Positions 15,341-26,205 of a DNA stretch of 35,582 bases are shown here, one piece after another. Below the pieces are notes generated by a model. It was given only the letters and a program-made list of their open reading frames with translations, had not been told where the DNA came from and did not search any database. Positions within the stretch are counted from its first letter, which is position 1. The number at the start of each line of letters is the position of its first letter. This stretch comes from Candidatus Jorgensenbacteria bacterium. GTDB taxonomy: Bacteria; Patescibacteriota; Minisyncoccia; UBA6257; GWB1-50-10. Both the position numbers and the translations under genes were made by a program. The stretch is from assembly GCA_011050075.1 (NCBI GenBank), contig DRGK01000002.1, forward strand, positions 1-35,582, read 5' to 3'.

Positions 15341-15772
15341 ATGGACCACGTGGCGATTATGAAAAAATCTTGGGGATTACTACCGAGAATTCTGGAAGGT
15401 GCGAAAACAATAGAGTCACGGTGGTACAAGACGCGCGTGGCGCCATGGGACAGAATACAAGGAGGCGATGCTATATATTTCAAGGATTCCGGTGCGCCGG
15501 TTACATTAAAGGGTATGGTGACTAAGGTATTGCAGTTTGAAGTGAAGCGCGATGGTGAAGCAATAGATATTACCAAACGATTTGCTGGTGGTCTGGGTTT
15601 CTCTCGTGTACCGGATGCTGTACTAAACTATATTTCTGGAAAGAGATATGGAATACTCGTGTTTTTTGATTCTGTGGAAAAAGTAAAGCCATTCAATATT
15701 AATAAGGCAGGTTTCGGAATGATGAGTGCATGGATTAGTGTCGATAATGTGAATAAGATTAAAAGAGTATGA
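15341..15772 (+). CDS. ASCH-domain (PUA-like) protein
   Basis: A 143-aa protein from the ATG at 15341 (MDHVAIMKKSW), chosen because TGGTATACT covers the track start. The fold pattern matches ASCH proteins: LLPRILEGAKTIESRWYK carries the typical Lys/Glu-Arg surface, followed by GDAIYFKDSG and a beta strand LKGMVTKVLQF. ASCH/PUA-like domains bind RNA or modified nucleotides, and some are amidohydrolases. The exact substrate is not predictable from sequence. It is divergent from the HIT gene, with the two promoters only about 25 nt apart. Confidence 0.75.
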   Translation: MDHVAIMKKSWGLLPRILEGAKTIESRWYKTRVAPWDRIQGGDAIYFKDSGAPVTLKGMVTKVLQFEVKRDGEAIDITKRFAGGLGFSRVPDAVLNYISGKRYGILVFFDSVEKVKPFNINKAGFGMMSAWISVDNVNKIKRV

Positions 15773-15780
15773 TTTTTTAA

Positions 15781-16078
15781 ATGCGTGAAATAGAAATACT
15801 CGTAGAGATACATGAGAATGCGAATGTTGTAGAAGAGTAAGAAAACGTTTCGTGCTGATAACTTATTAATAGACATAGAACAGGTACCGGGTATTGGGTT
15901 ATTTCTGGAGGTTGAAGCTATGGATGTACCGGACGATGAGCGTGTGGAAGACGTGAAACAGCGCATTAGGAAGTTTATCGATACGCTTGGTATTCAGGTA
16001 AGTCAGGAGCTACAGATAGGGAAAGCTGAGCATGCACTCATCAAAAAACACGGCTCAGCATGGTTTGATGTGATGTAG
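15781..16078 (+). pseudogene. Decayed CYTH-domain (class IV adenylate cyclase/thiamine triphosphatase-like) gene
   Basis: A start at 15781 gives MREIEILVEIHENANVVEE and then a stop (TAA, 15838-15840). In another frame, immediately after, lies KKTFRADNLLIDIEQVPGIG, then LFLEVEAMDVPDDERVED and helix-like sequence to the stop at 16076-16078. This second piece resembles the C-terminal part of CYTH proteins (FxxDxVxGLGxFLEIE, then a helix ending in LGI), and the first resembles the N-terminal ExExK strand. The middle, roughly half the domain with most of the triphosphate tunnel, is missing and the halves are out of frame. A deletion plus frameshift explains this best. Confidence 0.6.
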
Positions 16079-16088
16079 GAGTATGGGG

Positions 16089-16117
16089 TTGACATATGTA
16101 TAGTAACCCTATACTGT
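16089..16117 (+). promoter_or_regulatory. Promoter of the cold-shock gene
   Basis: TTGACA (16089-16094) is followed by TATACT (16110-16115, 15-nt spacer) or TACTGT (16112-16117, 17-nt spacer). The leader is about 62-65 nt and has no Shine-Dalgarno site before the ATG at 16185. Long leaders are typical of cold-shock genes. Confidence 0.7.
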
Positions 16118-16184
16118 GTATGTGCGTTATACGCAAGTAGAGAGTGGTCGAGTCTGCTATTAAACGTTAACAAAAAACTTACTC

Positions 16185-16382
16185 ATGGAAGGAGTTATCA
16201 AGAAGCTCACCGACAAGGGATTTGGTTTCATTGGAAGGGAAGGAGAGGAGAAAGACCTTTTCTTTCACTCTAACAATCTCGTTGGTGTAGGATTTGATGA
16301 TCTACGAGAAGGGGACAACGTCACCTTTGAGCTTGAGCAGTCGGACAAGGGTCCAGCTGCAGTAAATGTAGAAAAAGCGTAG
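16185..16382 (+). CDS. Cold-shock domain protein (CspA family)
   Basis: A 65-aa OB-fold protein that binds single-stranded RNA/DNA and melts RNA structure. RNP1 (KGFGFIG) and RNP2 (DLFFHSN) are intact, and the C-terminus ends in GPAAVNVEKA as in the family. Length is typical. It is a single-gene unit with a TTGACA promoter, a leader of over 60 nt and a strong terminator. In a cell without SD:anti-SD contacts, a melting chaperone could help keep start regions open, but this is only an idea. Confidence 0.96.
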   Translation: MEGVIKKLTDKGFGFIGREGEEKDLFFHSNNLVGVGFDDLREGDNVTFELEQSDKGPAAVNVEKA

Positions 16383-16399
16383 ATTTTCTAAGATAGACA

Positions 16400-16429
16400 A
16401 AACAACCCCGACATATGTCGGGGTTGTTT
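16400..16429. terminator. 30-bp perfect palindrome, bidirectional terminator
   Basis: AAACAACCCCGACAT joined to its exact reverse complement, ending TTGTTT. It terminates the cold-shock transcript and lies just before the promoter of the next gene. Confidence 0.85.
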
Positions 16430-16448
16430 CTATGATGACCACACAATG

Positions 16449-16454
16449 TATAAT
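16449..16454 (+). promoter_or_regulatory. -10 box for the membrane protein-rodA-mltG operon
   Basis: A perfect TATAAT ends 7 nt before the ATG at 16462. This favours 16462 as the start over the track start at 16432, which would lie upstream of transcription. Confidence 0.65.
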
Positions 16455-16461
16455 AAACGGT

Positions 16462-17214
16462 ATGCGTCGGAGAATGAAACAGATATTGTACGGTGCAATG
16501 TACATTGTGCTTTTTGCGTTCATTGTGTGGAGCGCGTACCAGACTTGGCTTAAACCAATACCGTCATGTGTTGATGGTATCCGCAATCAGGGAGAGTTTC
16601 AGGTGGATTGCGGCGGTCCGTGCACTTCGTGTGATTTAACTGAGTTGTCTGAACTGGAACTGCGGGATGTTGAGTTTTACCAGCTCGCATCCGGCGATAC
16701 TGCGTTGGTGGCGAAAATATACAATCCGAATACTGATCATAGAGCCGTGTTTTCGTATGAGTTTACGGTGCTGTCTCGTGGAGAATTTATTGCCGTACGT
16801 TCCGGGTTGAGCGAAGTTCGTGGTGGTGCGTCTGTGTGGATATATCAGACGGTTTCACTTGACGAGCGGGTGACCGACGTTACTCTTACGTTCTCTGATA
16901 CATCTCTGGAACGTACTGATTTGGTACTTCAGCCAAAACTTGAGGTGGTACATATTGAAACAGTACGGGAAGGTAGTACGGTGACGGTGTATGGTGCTAT
17001 TCGTAACCAGAGTGTTGTGATCGTACCGAGTGTATGGGTGACCGCATTCTTTTATAACACAACCGGGTATCGGATATTTGCCAGTCGCACCATACTGCAG
17101 AATGTACCTGCCTTTGGTGAGCGTACGTTTACAATTCACACACCTACCGATGCATTATTTGCTGATGCTGTTGATATTAGTGCAACCAGCGTAGTAACAC
17201 ACCTAAAACAGTAA
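16462..17214 (+). CDS. Membrane-anchored extracytoplasmic protein with CDG...DCGGPC motif
   Basis: A 250-aa protein from the ATG at 16462 (MRRRMKQILYG), with one N-terminal TM segment (about residues 7-27). Directly outside comes a four-Cys motif, SCVDGIRNQGEFQVDCGG followed by PCTSC, then two beta-rich domains (about 60-150 and 155-245) that look like Ig/fibronectin-type folds (VALVAKIYNPNTDHRAVFSY-like strands). The Cys motif recurs in surface proteins of many bacteria; its function is unknown to me. The stop overlaps the rodA start by 1 nt, so it is probably an envelope factor acting with RodA and MltG. Confidence 0.7.
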   Translation: MRRRMKQILYGAMYIVLFAFIVWSAYQTWLKPIPSCVDGIRNQGEFQVDCGGPCTSCDLTELSELELRDVEFYQLASGDTALVAKIYNPNTDHRAVFSYEFTVLSRGEFIAVRSGLSEVRGGASVWIYQTVSLDERVTDVTLTFSDTSLERTDLVLQPKLEVVHIETVREGSTVTVYGAIRNQSVVIVPSVWVTAFFYNTTGYRIFASRTILQNVPAFGERTFTIHTPTDALFADAVDISATSVVTHLKQ

Positions 17215-18290
17215 TGAGAGGGTGGATACACGATTTTGATTGGCTTTTGCTGGGATGTGTCACGGTTTTGGCGAGTATGGGGCTGGTAACACTGGCGAGC
17301 ATTAATACCATATTCTTTTTTCGGCAGGTGTTATGGTTTGTGCTTGCATTCTTCGTCATTATAGGCTGCAGTCGCATCCGTTGGCAGTGGCTCTTTACGC
17401 AATCATGGTTTCGGTATGGGTTTTATTGGGTGAGCGTAGGATTACTATTAGTACCATACGCGCTTGGTCATACGATACGGGGTACCAAGAGCTGGATCAT
17501 ACTCGGACCGTTGCAGTTTGAACCATCCGAGCTTGCGAAGGTAGCACTGATCGTAGTGCTCGCCGGTTTTTTTTCACGGCGGTACGTAGCGGCGTGGCAG
17601 AGTAAGAATATCGCACTTTCATTTGTGTATATGCTGATACCTGCAGGTTTGATAGCGATGCAGCCAGATATTGGATCGGCGCTCGTGCTTGGCGGTATCT
17701 GGCTCGGATTTTTACTCATGAACGGTATCCATAAACGCCGATTTCTAATCGGGCTCGCGCTTGCAGTCGTGTTGCTCTTCGTGTTATGGATGGGTGCTCT
17801 ACGACCGTACCAGAAGGATAGGATTACCGGATTCATATTTCCAGACATTGATCCATTGGGAGTCAATTATAATCTCATCCAGTCAAAAATAGCAATTGGC
17901 TCAGCCGGTTTTTTTGGAAAGGGGTTCGGTGGAGGTACGCAAACACAGTTGGGTTTTTTACCGGAGGCACACACCGATTTTCTGTTTGCTTCGTTTATTG
18001 AAGAGTGGGGACTCCTTGGCGGTACTGTTCTTGTCTTGACTTATGTCGTTCTTCTTTTTAGAATAGCAACTACCGGTTTACGATTGCATAGGAATGATGA
18101 AAAGTTTGTCGTACTCGGTATAGGTCTGTTTTTTCTTATTCACTTTTTTGTTAATATAGGTTCCAATATTGGGATTGTTCCCATTATTGGCATTGGACTT
18201 CCGTTCGTCAGTTATGGTGGGTCGAATTTGTTGACGGCGGCATTACTTATTGGTATTATTGAGCGTATTAAACTTGTATCCCAAACATAA
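17214..18290 (+). CDS. rodA: RodA/FtsW-family peptidoglycan glycosyltransferase (SEDS)
   Basis: A 358-aa polytopic membrane protein with about ten TM helices. Family signatures are present: GTKSWIILGPLQFEPSELAK, QPDIGSALVLG, and the C-terminal PIIGIGLPFVSYGGSNLL. SEDS proteins polymerise lipid II, normally with a class B PBP, which is not in this window. The stop-start overlap with the previous gene (TAATG) and its position next to mltG indicate an envelope operon. RodA versus FtsW cannot be separated surely by eye; the short termini favour RodA. Confidence 0.93.
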   Translation: MRGWIHDFDWLLLGCVTVLASMGLVTLASINTIFFFRQVLWFVLAFFVIIGCSRIRWQWLFTQSWFRYGFYWVSVGLLLVPYALGHTIRGTKSWIILGPLQFEPSELAKVALIVVLAGFFSRRYVAAWQSKNIALSFVYMLIPAGLIAMQPDIGSALVLGGIWLGFLLMNGIHKRRFLIGLALAVVLLFVLWMGALRPYQKDRITGFIFPDIDPLGVNYNLIQSKIAIGSAGFFGKGFGGGTQTQLGFLPEAHTDFLFASFIEEWGLLGGTVLVLTYVVLLFRIATTGLRLHRNDEKFVVLGIGLFFLIHFFVNIGSNIGIVPIIGIGLPFVSYGGSNLLTAALLIGIIERIKLVSQT

Positions 18291-18315
18291 GACATACCAA
18301 GAAGGCACGTTGCGT

Positions 18316-19311
18316 ATGCGTTTGCTTGTTGTCTTGGGGGCCGTTATTGTATCTTTGGTAGCGTTGGGGTATTTTTTTTACGGCCTTCAACCAACTGCGA
18401 CAGCCGACAGTGCTGCAGCTAAAGCTGTGGCGTTTAACATTGACCGCGGGGATAGTTTTCGAAACATAGGCGCGCGACTGTCGCAGGCAAAGCTCATTAA
18501 ATCAATCACGGTATTTAAACTATACGCACTCTTGAGCGGAAGAGCGCAGCGGTTTCAACCGGGTGTATATGAATTGAGTGCAGCTATGAGCGTACCAGCA
18601 GTGATAAACAGTCTTACCACTGCCGGTGCAAACGAGGTAATGATTACGCTACCAGAAGGTGTTACGCTCAAGGATATTGAGACGTTGCTTGTAGATATGA
18701 GTATCCTTAAGGAGGGCGCGCTCGAGCGCTTTTCTTTTATCTCACTCGTGCAAGACTATCCGTTTCTTGATGGTGCATTGAGCCTTGAAGGATTCTTGTT
18801 TCCCGATACGTACCGTTTTGAACGTGACTCATCGCCGGAGCAAGTTGTGAGAGTTTTATTAAATACTTTTTCTGAGAAGGCGTGGCCATTGCTCCGTGAT
18901 GCTGAAGAGTGGTATGGCGTACTTATTCTAGCCTCACTGCTTGAACGTGAGGTTCCTGAATTTGAGGATAGGCGTACCGTTGCAGGTATTTTGTGGAAGC
19001 GTCTTGGCGCAAGCGTTCTACTACAGGTTGACGCTACGTTGAGTTACATAAAATGTGACGGTCGCTTACTTACTTGTGAAGATGTTCGTGTGCTCCGAGC
19101 AGACTTACAGCTTATCTCACCGTATAACATGTATCGTCATCCCGGTCTCACTCCTACACCAATTGCAAATCCTGGAGAGGAGGCAATCCGTGCAGCACTC
19201 AATCCAGCCCCAAGTCCGTACTGGTATTATCTTTCATCAGTGAAAACAAAAGAAACTATTTTTTCACGGACACTGGAGGAACATAACCAAAACCGCGTCC
19301 TACACCTTTAA
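18316..19311 (+). CDS. mltG: Endolytic murein transglycosylase MltG (YceG-like)
   Basis: The track ORF starts inside rodA; the ATG at 18316 (or the TTG at 18310) gives about 331 aa starting MRLLVVLGAVIV, a clear signal anchor. A LysM-like region (about 35-95, FNIDRGDSFRNIGARL) precedes the YceG domain. The catalytic Glu lies in LASLLEREVPEFEDR, and QVDATLSYIKCD, SPYNMYRHPGLTPTPIANPG are family hallmarks. It cleaves nascent glycan strands at the membrane, which fits its place behind rodA. rpoB begins 8 nt after its stop without a visible terminator. Confidence 0.95.
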   Translation: MRLLVVLGAVIVSLVALGYFFYGLQPTATADSAAAKAVAFNIDRGDSFRNIGARLSQAKLIKSITVFKLYALLSGRAQRFQPGVYELSAAMSVPAVINSLTTAGANEVMITLPEGVTLKDIETLLVDMSILKEGALERFSFISLVQDYPFLDGALSLEGFLFPDTYRFERDSSPEQVVRVLLNTFSEKAWPLLRDAEEWYGVLILASLLEREVPEFEDRRTVAGILWKRLGASVLLQVDATLSYIKCDGRLLTCEDVRVLRADLQLISPYNMYRHPGLTPTPIANPGEEAIRAALNPAPSPYWYYLSSVKTKETIFSRTLEEHNQNRVLHL

Positions 19312-19319
19312 TATCATCT

Positions 19320-22300
19320 ATGCAACGTAAAACAAAAACATTCTCGTCATACACGGGGCCCATTGTTGCCCCTCCGGACTTTATTGAAATACAGTACAGT
19401 TCTTTCAAGTGGTTTTTGGAAAAGGGACTCAAAGAACTGTTTGATGAAATTTCTCCCATCAGTGATCACACCGGTGAGGAGCTTGAGCTGCATTTTCTAA
19501 AATACAAATTCGACAACCCTAAATATACTGAGATTCAAACACAAGAAAAAGATCAGACATATGAAGCGCCGCTGCGTGCTACGGTAAAGCTTATTAACAA
19601 GAAAACAAAGGACGTGAAAACTCAGGAGGTGTACCTCGGCGACTTCCCGATTATGACGAGGCACGGTACGTTTATTATCAATGGTGTAGAGCGTGTAATT
19701 ATTTCTCAGCTTATTCGTTCTCCGGGAGCGTACTATAGTGTACGCGTCGTGCGCGGCAAGAGATTTTTTGGAGCAAAGCTTATTCCAAACCGCGGTTCAT
19801 GGCTTGAATTTGCAACTGAGTCATCTGGCTTCATTGGAGTAAAAATTGACCGAAAACATAAGGCGCCGATTACACAGTTGCTGCGCGTTTTTGGTCTGGA
19901 AACAGATGATGAAATACGTAAGGCGTTTGCTGATGTTGACACTGGCAAGGTGCAGCATATTGACGTTACCCTCCAGAAGGACGGTGCAAAAGAAGTTGAT
20001 GACGCATTTGTTGCGTTGTACAAAGCGTTGCGACCGGGGGATGTAGCGAGTGTTGAAAATGCACGTGCTCTTATTGAACCAATATTTACCCGTGCCGACC
20101 GCTATGACCTCGGTAATGTGGGGCGTTTTAAGTTAAATCAGCGTCTTGATCTGAATCCTAAAAAACAAGGTGGTACGCTTGATCTTGAAGATATTATAGC
20201 GGTCATTAAAGAGATTGTCCGTCTTAATAATGATCCCAATGCTGAGCCTGATGATATTGATCATTTGGGTAATCGGCGTATTCGTGCGGTGGGAGAACTG
20301 ATTCAGCTGCGTTTACGTGTTGGCTTTGCTCGTCTGCGACGCGCGGTGCAGGATACAATGTCAGTTGTTGAGCGTAAAGGACTACAGCCGTCACAGTTGA
20401 TTAATTATAAAATACTCACTTCTGTCGTGCGTAGCTTCTTTGCATCATCGCAGCTTTCGCAGTTCATGGACCAGGCAAATCCATTAGCTGAGCTTGAACA
20501 TAAACGTCGTCTCTCTGCGCTGGGTCCTGGAGGGTTAACACGTGAGCGCGCCGGTTTTGAAGTGCGCGATGTACATAGTTCATACTATGGAAGAATTTGT
20601 CCTATTCAGACTCCTGAAGGTCCGAATATTGGTTTGGTTAATTACTTGGCGACCTACGCGCGCTTGAATGAGCTTGGGTTCATAGAAACCTCATATTTTA
20701 AAGTGAAGAAAGGTGTCGTTACCCGCGAAGTGGTTTGGCTTGATGCATTTACCGAGCAGCAGTATAAAATTACCCAAGCTGACCTTTTACTCGACGCAAA
20801 GGGTAAAATAAAGGAAAAGGAAATACCAGCGCGTTTACGGAGTGAGGTTGGTACGTTTGCACGTGAAGAGATTGATTTTATGGACGTTTCGCCGAATCAA
20901 TTGATTAGCGTATCTGCAGCATTAATTCCATTTTTGGAGCATGATGATGCGAACCGTGCATTAATGGGTTCAAACATGCAGCGGCAAGCGGTACCGTCAA
21001 TCCAACCGCGGGCACCGCTTGTGAGTACGGGACTGGAAGAACAGGTAGTGTTTGATTCAAAGCTTGCTGTTTTTTCGGACGTTGACGGTACGATTTCCAG
21101 TGTTGATGGTAATGAAGTGGTGGTCAAAACTTCATCAGGAAAGACGGTACCGTACCCGCTTATCAAGTTTAAGCGGTCAAATGATTCAACATGCATTTCA
21201 CAGCGGCCGGTTGTCAAGATTGGACAGAGTGTGAAGAAGAGAACGTTACTTGCAGATGGTCCTGCGACTGAAGATGGCATACTCGCGCTTGGTCAGAACT
21301 TACTCGTTGCATTTATGCCGTGGGAAGGTATGAATTTTGAGGATGCTATTCTTATATCCGAGCGTGTTGCACAGCGTGATGCGTTCAGTTCTATTCACAT
21401 TGAGACGTATACATGTTCGGTGCGGGACACGAAGCTCGGGCCGGAAATTACAACACCCGATATACCGAATGTTTCCGAAGAAAAACTTCGCAACCTTGAT
21501 GAGGAAGGTATTATTCGCATTGGTGCCGAGGTGCGTGAGAACGATATTTTAGTTGGTAAAATATCGCCGAAAGGCGAGTCTGAACTGACACCTGAGGAAC
21601 GTCTCTTGCGTGCTATCTTTGGTGAGAAAGCGCGTGACATTAAAGATACGTCGCTCACATTGCCGCATGGCAAGCAAGGGCGAGTCATTGGAATTAAGAT
21701 ATTCTCTCGTGATGAGGGTGACCGACTAGAGCCGGGCATTATCACAAAAATTCAAGTTGAGGTTGCACAGCTTCGTCGTATCAAAGCCGGTGACAAGCTT
21801 GCCGGACGACATGGCAATAAGGGGGTCATTTCAAAAATCCGGTCGGTGGAGGATATGCCGTTTTTGGAAGACGGCACCCCGGTTGATGTGGTTTTGAATC
21901 CATTGGGAGTTATTTCACGCATGAACCTCGGTCAAATCTTAGAGACACATTTAGGGTATGCCGCATCAAAGCTCGGGTACCGTGCAATTGTGCCAAACTT
22001 TGTTGGTGCTTCTGATGATGATATTCAAAACGAGCTGAAAGCAGCCGGACTGTCGAATACGGGTAAAGTTACTTTGTTCCATGGGTTAACGGGGCAGAAG
22101 CTTCCTGAGCCGGTAACTGTCGGGTACATTTATATTATGAAACTGCATCATCTGGTTGAGGATAAAATTCATATGCGCTCAACCGGTCCGTACTCGCTTA
22201 TTACGCAGCAACCGTTGGGTGGTAAAGCGCAGTTGGGTGGCCAGCGTTTTGGAGAGATGGAAGTATGGGCGCTGGAAGCGTATGGTGCAGCACATACTTT

Positions 22301-22508
22301 ACAAGAGATGCTGACTATTAAGTCCGACGATATACTAGGTCGCTCATCAGCATTTGAAGCAATTATTCGCGGTCAACGGATTAAGAAACCAATGACTCCC
22401 GCTTCGTTTAATGTACTGGTCAATGAACTGAAAGCACTCGGCTTGAGTATTCGATACGGCCATAATCCTGAGAAACATGAAGAGTCGACGAGCGATGATA
22501 TTGAATAA
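19320..22508 (+). CDS. rpoB: DNA-directed RNA polymerase subunit beta
   Basis: A 1062-aa subunit, shorter than the about 1340 residues of E. coli but normal for small-genome relatives lacking lineage inserts. The rifampicin region (from about residue 376, [20 protein letters not shown] then [11 protein letters not shown]) keeps the residues that correspond to E. coli Asp516, His526 and Ser531, which predicts a rifampicin-binding pocket. [17 protein letters not shown] and the C-terminal [18 protein letters not shown] are intact. rplJ and rplL, the frequent upstream neighbours, are missing; mltG takes their place. No Shine-Dalgarno precedes the ATG (ATATCATCTATG). Confidence 0.99.
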   Translation: MQRKTKTFSSYTGPIVAPPDFIEIQYSSFKWFLEKGLKELFDEISPISDHTGEELELHFLKYKFDNPKYTEIQTQEKDQTYEAPLRATVKLINKKTKDVKTQEVYLGDFPIMTRHGTFIINGVERVIISQLIRSPGAYYSVRVVRGKRFFGAKLIPNRGSWLEFATESSGFIGVKIDRKHKAPITQLLRVFGLETDDEIRKAFADVDTGKVQHIDVTLQKDGAKEVDDAFVALYKALRPGDVASVENARALIEPIFTRADRYDLGNVGRFKLNQRLDLNPKKQGGTLDLEDIIAVIKEIVRLNNDPNAEPDDIDHLGNRRIRAVGELIQLRLRVGFARLRRAVQDTMSVVERKGLQPSQLINYKILTSVVRSFFASSQLSQFMDQANPLAELEHKRRLSALGPGGLTRERAGFEVRDVHSSYYGRICPIQTPEGPNIGLVNYLATYARLNELGFIETSYFKVKKGVVTREVVWLDAFTEQQYKITQADLLLDAKGKIKEKEIPARLRSEVGTFAREEIDFMDVSPNQLISVSAALIPFLEHDDANRALMGSNMQRQAVPSIQPRAPLVSTGLEEQVVFDSKLAVFSDVDGTISSVDGNEVVVKTSSGKTVPYPLIKFKRSNDSTCISQRPVVKIGQSVKKRTLLADGPATEDGILALGQNLLVAFMPWEGMNFEDAILISERVAQRDAFSSIHIETYTCSVRDTKLGPEITTPDIPNVSEEKLRNLDEEGIIRIGAEVRENDILVGKISPKGESELTPEERLLRAIFGEKARDIKDTSLTLPHGKQGRVIGIKIFSRDEGDRLEPGIITKIQVEVAQLRRIKAGDKLAGRHGNKGVISKIRSVEDMPFLEDGTPVDVVLNPLGVISRMNLGQILETHLGYAASKLGYRAIVPNFVGASDDDIQNELKAAGLSNTGKVTLFHGLTGQKLPEPVTVGYIYIMKLHHLVEDKIHMRSTGPYSLITQQPLGGKAQLGGQRFGEMEVWALEAYGAAHTLQEMLTIKSDDILGRSSAFEAIIRGQRIKKPMTPASFNVLVNELKALGLSIRYGHNPEKHEESTSDDIE

Positions 22509-22525
22509 TTAATTAATAATACTAT

Positions 22526-25500
22526 ATGAGACAATCCACCCATATACGAGACATTAACTACCTTGCTATTAAAGTGGCATCACCCGAGGAGATTTTGGCG
22601 TGGTCATATGGAGAGGTAATTAAGCCTGAAACGCTCAACTATCGTACACAGCGTCCGGAGAAAGATGGTCTGTTCTCCGAGCGCATTTTTGGACCAACAA
22701 AGGACTATGAGTGTTACTGTGGTAAATATAAAAAAGTACGGTATAAAGGTGTGGTGTGTGAGCGGTGTGGTGTGGAAGTAACTCGTTCTAATGTGCGTCG
22801 TGAACGCATGGGACACATTAAGCTTGCAAGCCCTGTTATTAATATTTGGTTCTTGAAGACCGTACCATCAAAATTAAGTTCAATGCTTGATGTACCGATT
22901 TCTAAACTTGAGCGCGTTGTGTACTACGCTGCATACATTGTTACCACGGTTGCTGAAGACAGACGTAAGCAGGCAATACAGGTAATTAACGAAGAATATA
23001 AAGCGCTTAAAGCTAAAAAAGAAGTTGACGATAAAGAGCTCAAGGGAATGCGAGAGCGCAGCAAGGAAATCCTTCGTGCTCTGTATCCCGGTATGGTGCT
23101 CTCTGAAGAAGAATATTATTACCTTTCACAAAAATTTGGAGAGGTTTTTGAAGCTGGCAGGGGAGCAGAAGCACTTCAGAAGCTACTCAAAAATGTGGAG
23201 CTTGGAAAACTTGTTCGTAAACTTGAAGAAGAAGTAAAACACACGAATGATGCCGGCAGAAGAAAAAAAATTCTTCATCGACTTAAACTCTCTCGTTCGT
23301 TCATCCGTTCAAAAATAAAGCCTGAATGGATGATAATGACTGTCATTCCGGTACTGCCGCCGGAGTTGCGACCGATGGTGGCGCTTGATGGTGGACGGTA
23401 CGCAACAGCAGATTTGAATGACCTGTATCGACGTGTTATTAATCGTAATAACCGACTGAAGAAACTTATTGATTTGAACTCTCCCGATGTTATTCTGACC
23501 AATGAAAAGAGAATGCTGCAGGAAGCAATTGATGCGTTGATTGATAACAATGCGCGCACGGGGAGTCAGGTGCTTTCAACACGTCGCAGACCACTCAAGT
23601 CTCTTGCAGATATGCTGAAGGGTAAGCAGGGGCGATTCCGGCAAAACTTGCTTGGTAAGCGAGTTGATTACTCTGCTCGTTCGGTCATTGTGGTAGGTCC
23701 CGATTTGAAACTGAACCAGTGCGGGCTTCCGAAGAATTTGGCATTGGAAATATTTCGCCCGTTCGTGATTAATAAAATTATTGAGGGAGGCATTGCGTAT
23801 AACATAAAACAGGCGAATCGCTATATTGAACAGGGAATACCGGAAGTGTGGGCCGCACTTGAAGAAGTCATTGAAAATAAGATGGTGCTCTTGAATCGTG
23901 CACCAACACTTCACCGTTTGGGTATCCAAGCATTCCAACCGATACTCATCGAAGATTTGGCAATCCGCATTCACCCACTTGTTTGTTCGGCGTTTAATGC
24001 AGACTTTGATGGTGACCAGATGGCGGTACATTTACCGCTTACCGAAGAAGCACAGTATGAGTGCCGAGAACTTATGAATGCGAGCAAGAACTTACTAAAG
24101 CCATCAAGCGGAGAGCCTATTGTTTCACCTACACAGGATATCGTGTTGGGCGTATATTACCTCACGCGCGTACGTGAAGGACGTAGCATGGATATCGTAT
24201 TCAGTACCGTTGACGAAGCGTTGCTCGCGTTTGAGCAAGGTATTATTAATCACGATGCCCTTATTAAGATATCTATGGAAGGGGATATTATTGAGACAAC
24301 ATATGGTCGCTTGGTATTTAATCAGATACTGCCGGATGATTTCGGATTTGTGAACGAACATCTGGGCAAGAAAGGATTAACGGAGATTGCAGCGAGGATT
24401 ATCAAGCAGTACGGTACGTCGAATGCCCATGAGTACCTTGATAGAATCAAGGATATTGGATTCAAATATTCAACATACTCATCAGTTTCATTTGGTATTA
24501 CGGATGTAGGTATACCTAAGGAAAAGGAGCGGTTGATTAGTGATGCTGAAAAAGAAGTTGTGGAGATTGAGTCACAGTTTGAAGAGGGATTGCTCACTAA
24601 GCGTGAGCGTGAAGAGCGTGTCATCAGTATCTGGACGCGCGCACGAGAGCGTGTTGGTAAAGCGGTTCTTGATGATATGGGTGTTGAAAATCCTATATAC
24701 ACTATCATTGCCTCTAAAGCGCGCGGTAGTTGGGCTCAATCAAACCAGATTATGGGTATGCGGGGATTAGTGGCAAACCCGCGTGGTGAGACCATTGAAT
24801 TGCCGGTGAAATCTTCATATAAGGAAGGATTGAATGTGCTTGAGTACTTTATGTCAACACACGGTGCACGTAAGGGATTGACTGATACCGCATTGAAAAC
24901 TGCTTCGGCAGGTTACCTGACGCGCCGTTTAGTAGACGTTGCACAAGATCTCATTGTGTATGAAAAAGACTGTCGGACGCGTGAAGGATTGGAGATCATA
25001 CGCGCTGAAGGAGATGAGTATGGACACACGCTTGCACGCAGGCTGTACACGCGTACCGCTGCTGATGATATTAAGATTGGTCGTAAGATTGTAGTGAAAT
25101 CGGGTGAAACTATTGAAAAGGAAACTGCAAGGAAAATTGAAGAAGCGGATATTCCATCGGTAAAAGTTCGCTCCCCCATTACTTGTAAAACGTTGTACGG
25201 TGTATGTTCCAAGTGTTACGGGTGGGACCTTACGAAGGAAGTAATGGTTAGGGAAGGCGAGGCGGTTGGGATTGTTGCTGCTCAGTCTATCGGTGAGCCC
25301 GGTACACAACTTACGATGCGCACATTTCACGTTGGTGGAATTGCAGGTGTAGATATTACGCATGGCCTACCGCGCGTTGAAGAAGTTTTTGAAGTGCGTA
25401 TACCAAAGGGACAGGCAGTAATGAATAAAACAGATGGTACGGTACAGTCTATTGTCGAAAAGAGTACGATGCGTATCATTGAAGTTGTGGAAGATAAGAT

Positions 25501-26170
25501 TGGTCGCAAAAAAGCGACGGTTAATGAATATTCTATACCGCGCGGTGTCCGCCTGTTCGTGAAGAAAAATGATCGCGTGATACAAGGACAGCTACTCAGT
25601 GAAGGACCGGCCGATCTGCGTGAAGTACTTACATATAATGGTCTTGAAGCGTTGAAACGGTATATTATTAATGAAGTACAGAGGATTTATGTACCCGAAG
25701 GAGCGGTGATTAATGATAAGCATATTGAGGTTATCGTTCGCCAAATGCTCTCACGCGTTGTGATTAAGGATTCTGGCGATACTGACTTTACTGTTGGAGA
25801 CATTGTAGACAAGTCGCATCTCCGTGAGATTAATAAAGAAATAAAGAGTAAGGGTGGGCAGCCGGCGAAGTCAGTGCAGCACGTGCTTGGTGTTACAAAG
25901 GTAGCTCTTACTACAGAGAGCTTCTTGTCGGCAGCCTCATTTCAAGAGACAAGTCGTGTCTTGGTGAATGCTGCAGTAGAGGGTAAGATTGATATTCTTC
26001 GCGGTCTTAAAGAAAGCGTTATTATTGGTAAGCTTATACCTGCGGGCACGGGGTTGCGTGGTATTCCAAAAGAAGCATTACCACAAGAATTGTCAGAGGT
26101 ATCATTTGGAACGCGTACTGATAAGGTGGAGGAACCTTCTAAGACAAATGTAGTGCGAAAAGAAGGTTGA
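22526..26170 (+). CDS. rpoC: DNA-directed RNA polymerase subunit beta'
   Basis: A 1214-aa catalytic subunit. The N-terminal zinc site (CYCGKYK...CERCGVEV) and the active-centre NADFDGDQM at 491-499, with its three Mg-binding Asp residues, are present. The bridge-helix/trigger-loop region is recognisable ([32 protein letters not shown]). The second zinc site [15 protein letters not shown] follows. It begins 17 nt after rpoB in an AT-rich spacer with no SD and ends in TGA, evidence that TGA is a stop here. A weak TATGAT before rpsF may add transcription downstream. Confidence 0.99.
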   Translation: MRQSTHIRDINYLAIKVASPEEILAWSYGEVIKPETLNYRTQRPEKDGLFSERIFGPTKDYECYCGKYKKVRYKGVVCERCGVEVTRSNVRRERMGHIKLASPVINIWFLKTVPSKLSSMLDVPISKLERVVYYAAYIVTTVAEDRRKQAIQVINEEYKALKAKKEVDDKELKGMRERSKEILRALYPGMVLSEEEYYYLSQKFGEVFEAGRGAEALQKLLKNVELGKLVRKLEEEVKHTNDAGRRKKILHRLKLSRSFIRSKIKPEWMIMTVIPVLPPELRPMVALDGGRYATADLNDLYRRVINRNNRLKKLIDLNSPDVILTNEKRMLQEAIDALIDNNARTGSQVLSTRRRPLKSLADMLKGKQGRFRQNLLGKRVDYSARSVIVVGPDLKLNQCGLPKNLALEIFRPFVINKIIEGGIAYNIKQANRYIEQGIPEVWAALEEVIENKMVLLNRAPTLHRLGIQAFQPILIEDLAIRIHPLVCSAFNADFDGDQMAVHLPLTEEAQYECRELMNASKNLLKPSSGEPIVSPTQDIVLGVYYLTRVREGRSMDIVFSTVDEALLAFEQGIINHDALIKISMEGDIIETTYGRLVFNQILPDDFGFVNEHLGKKGLTEIAARIIKQYGTSNAHEYLDRIKDIGFKYSTYSSVSFGITDVGIPKEKERLISDAEKEVVEIESQFEEGLLTKREREERVISIWTRARERVGKAVLDDMGVENPIYTIIASKARGSWAQSNQIMGMRGLVANPRGETIELPVKSSYKEGLNVLEYFMSTHGARKGLTDTALKTASAGYLTRRLVDVAQDLIVYEKDCRTREGLEIIRAEGDEYGHTLARRLYTRTAADDIKIGRKIVVKSGETIEKETARKIEEADIPSVKVRSPITCKTLYGVCSKCYGWDLTKEVMVREGEAVGIVAAQSIGEPGTQLTMRTFHVGGIAGVDITHGLPRVEEVFEVRIPKGQAVMNKTDGTVQSIVEKSTMRIIEVVEDKIGRKKATVNEYSIPRGVRLFVKKNDRVIQGQLLSEGPADLREVLTYNGLEALKRYIINEVQRIYVPEGAVINDKHIEVIVRQMLSRVVIKDSGDTDFTVGDIVDKSHLREINKEIKSKGGQPAKSVQHVLGVTKVALTTESFLSAASFQETSRVLVNAAVEGKIDILRGLKESVIIGKLIPAGTGLRGIPKEALPQELSEVSFGTRTDKVEEPSKTNVVRKEG

Positions 26171-26205
26171 TGGTTCTATAAAGCTATGATAGGCTCTCAA
26201 ACATA

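Noticed and set aside
15906-15925. GGAGG followed by ATG 8 nt later as a real gene start
   Set aside because: The bases are codons of the CYTH-like remnant (LEVEAM). The ORF from this ATG would code for only the last helix.
19320-26170. Recoded TGA (as glycine) like in Gracilibacteria/Absconditabacteria
   Set aside because: rpoB and rpoC are complete without internal TGA, and rpoC and rpsJ end with TGA at the expected place.
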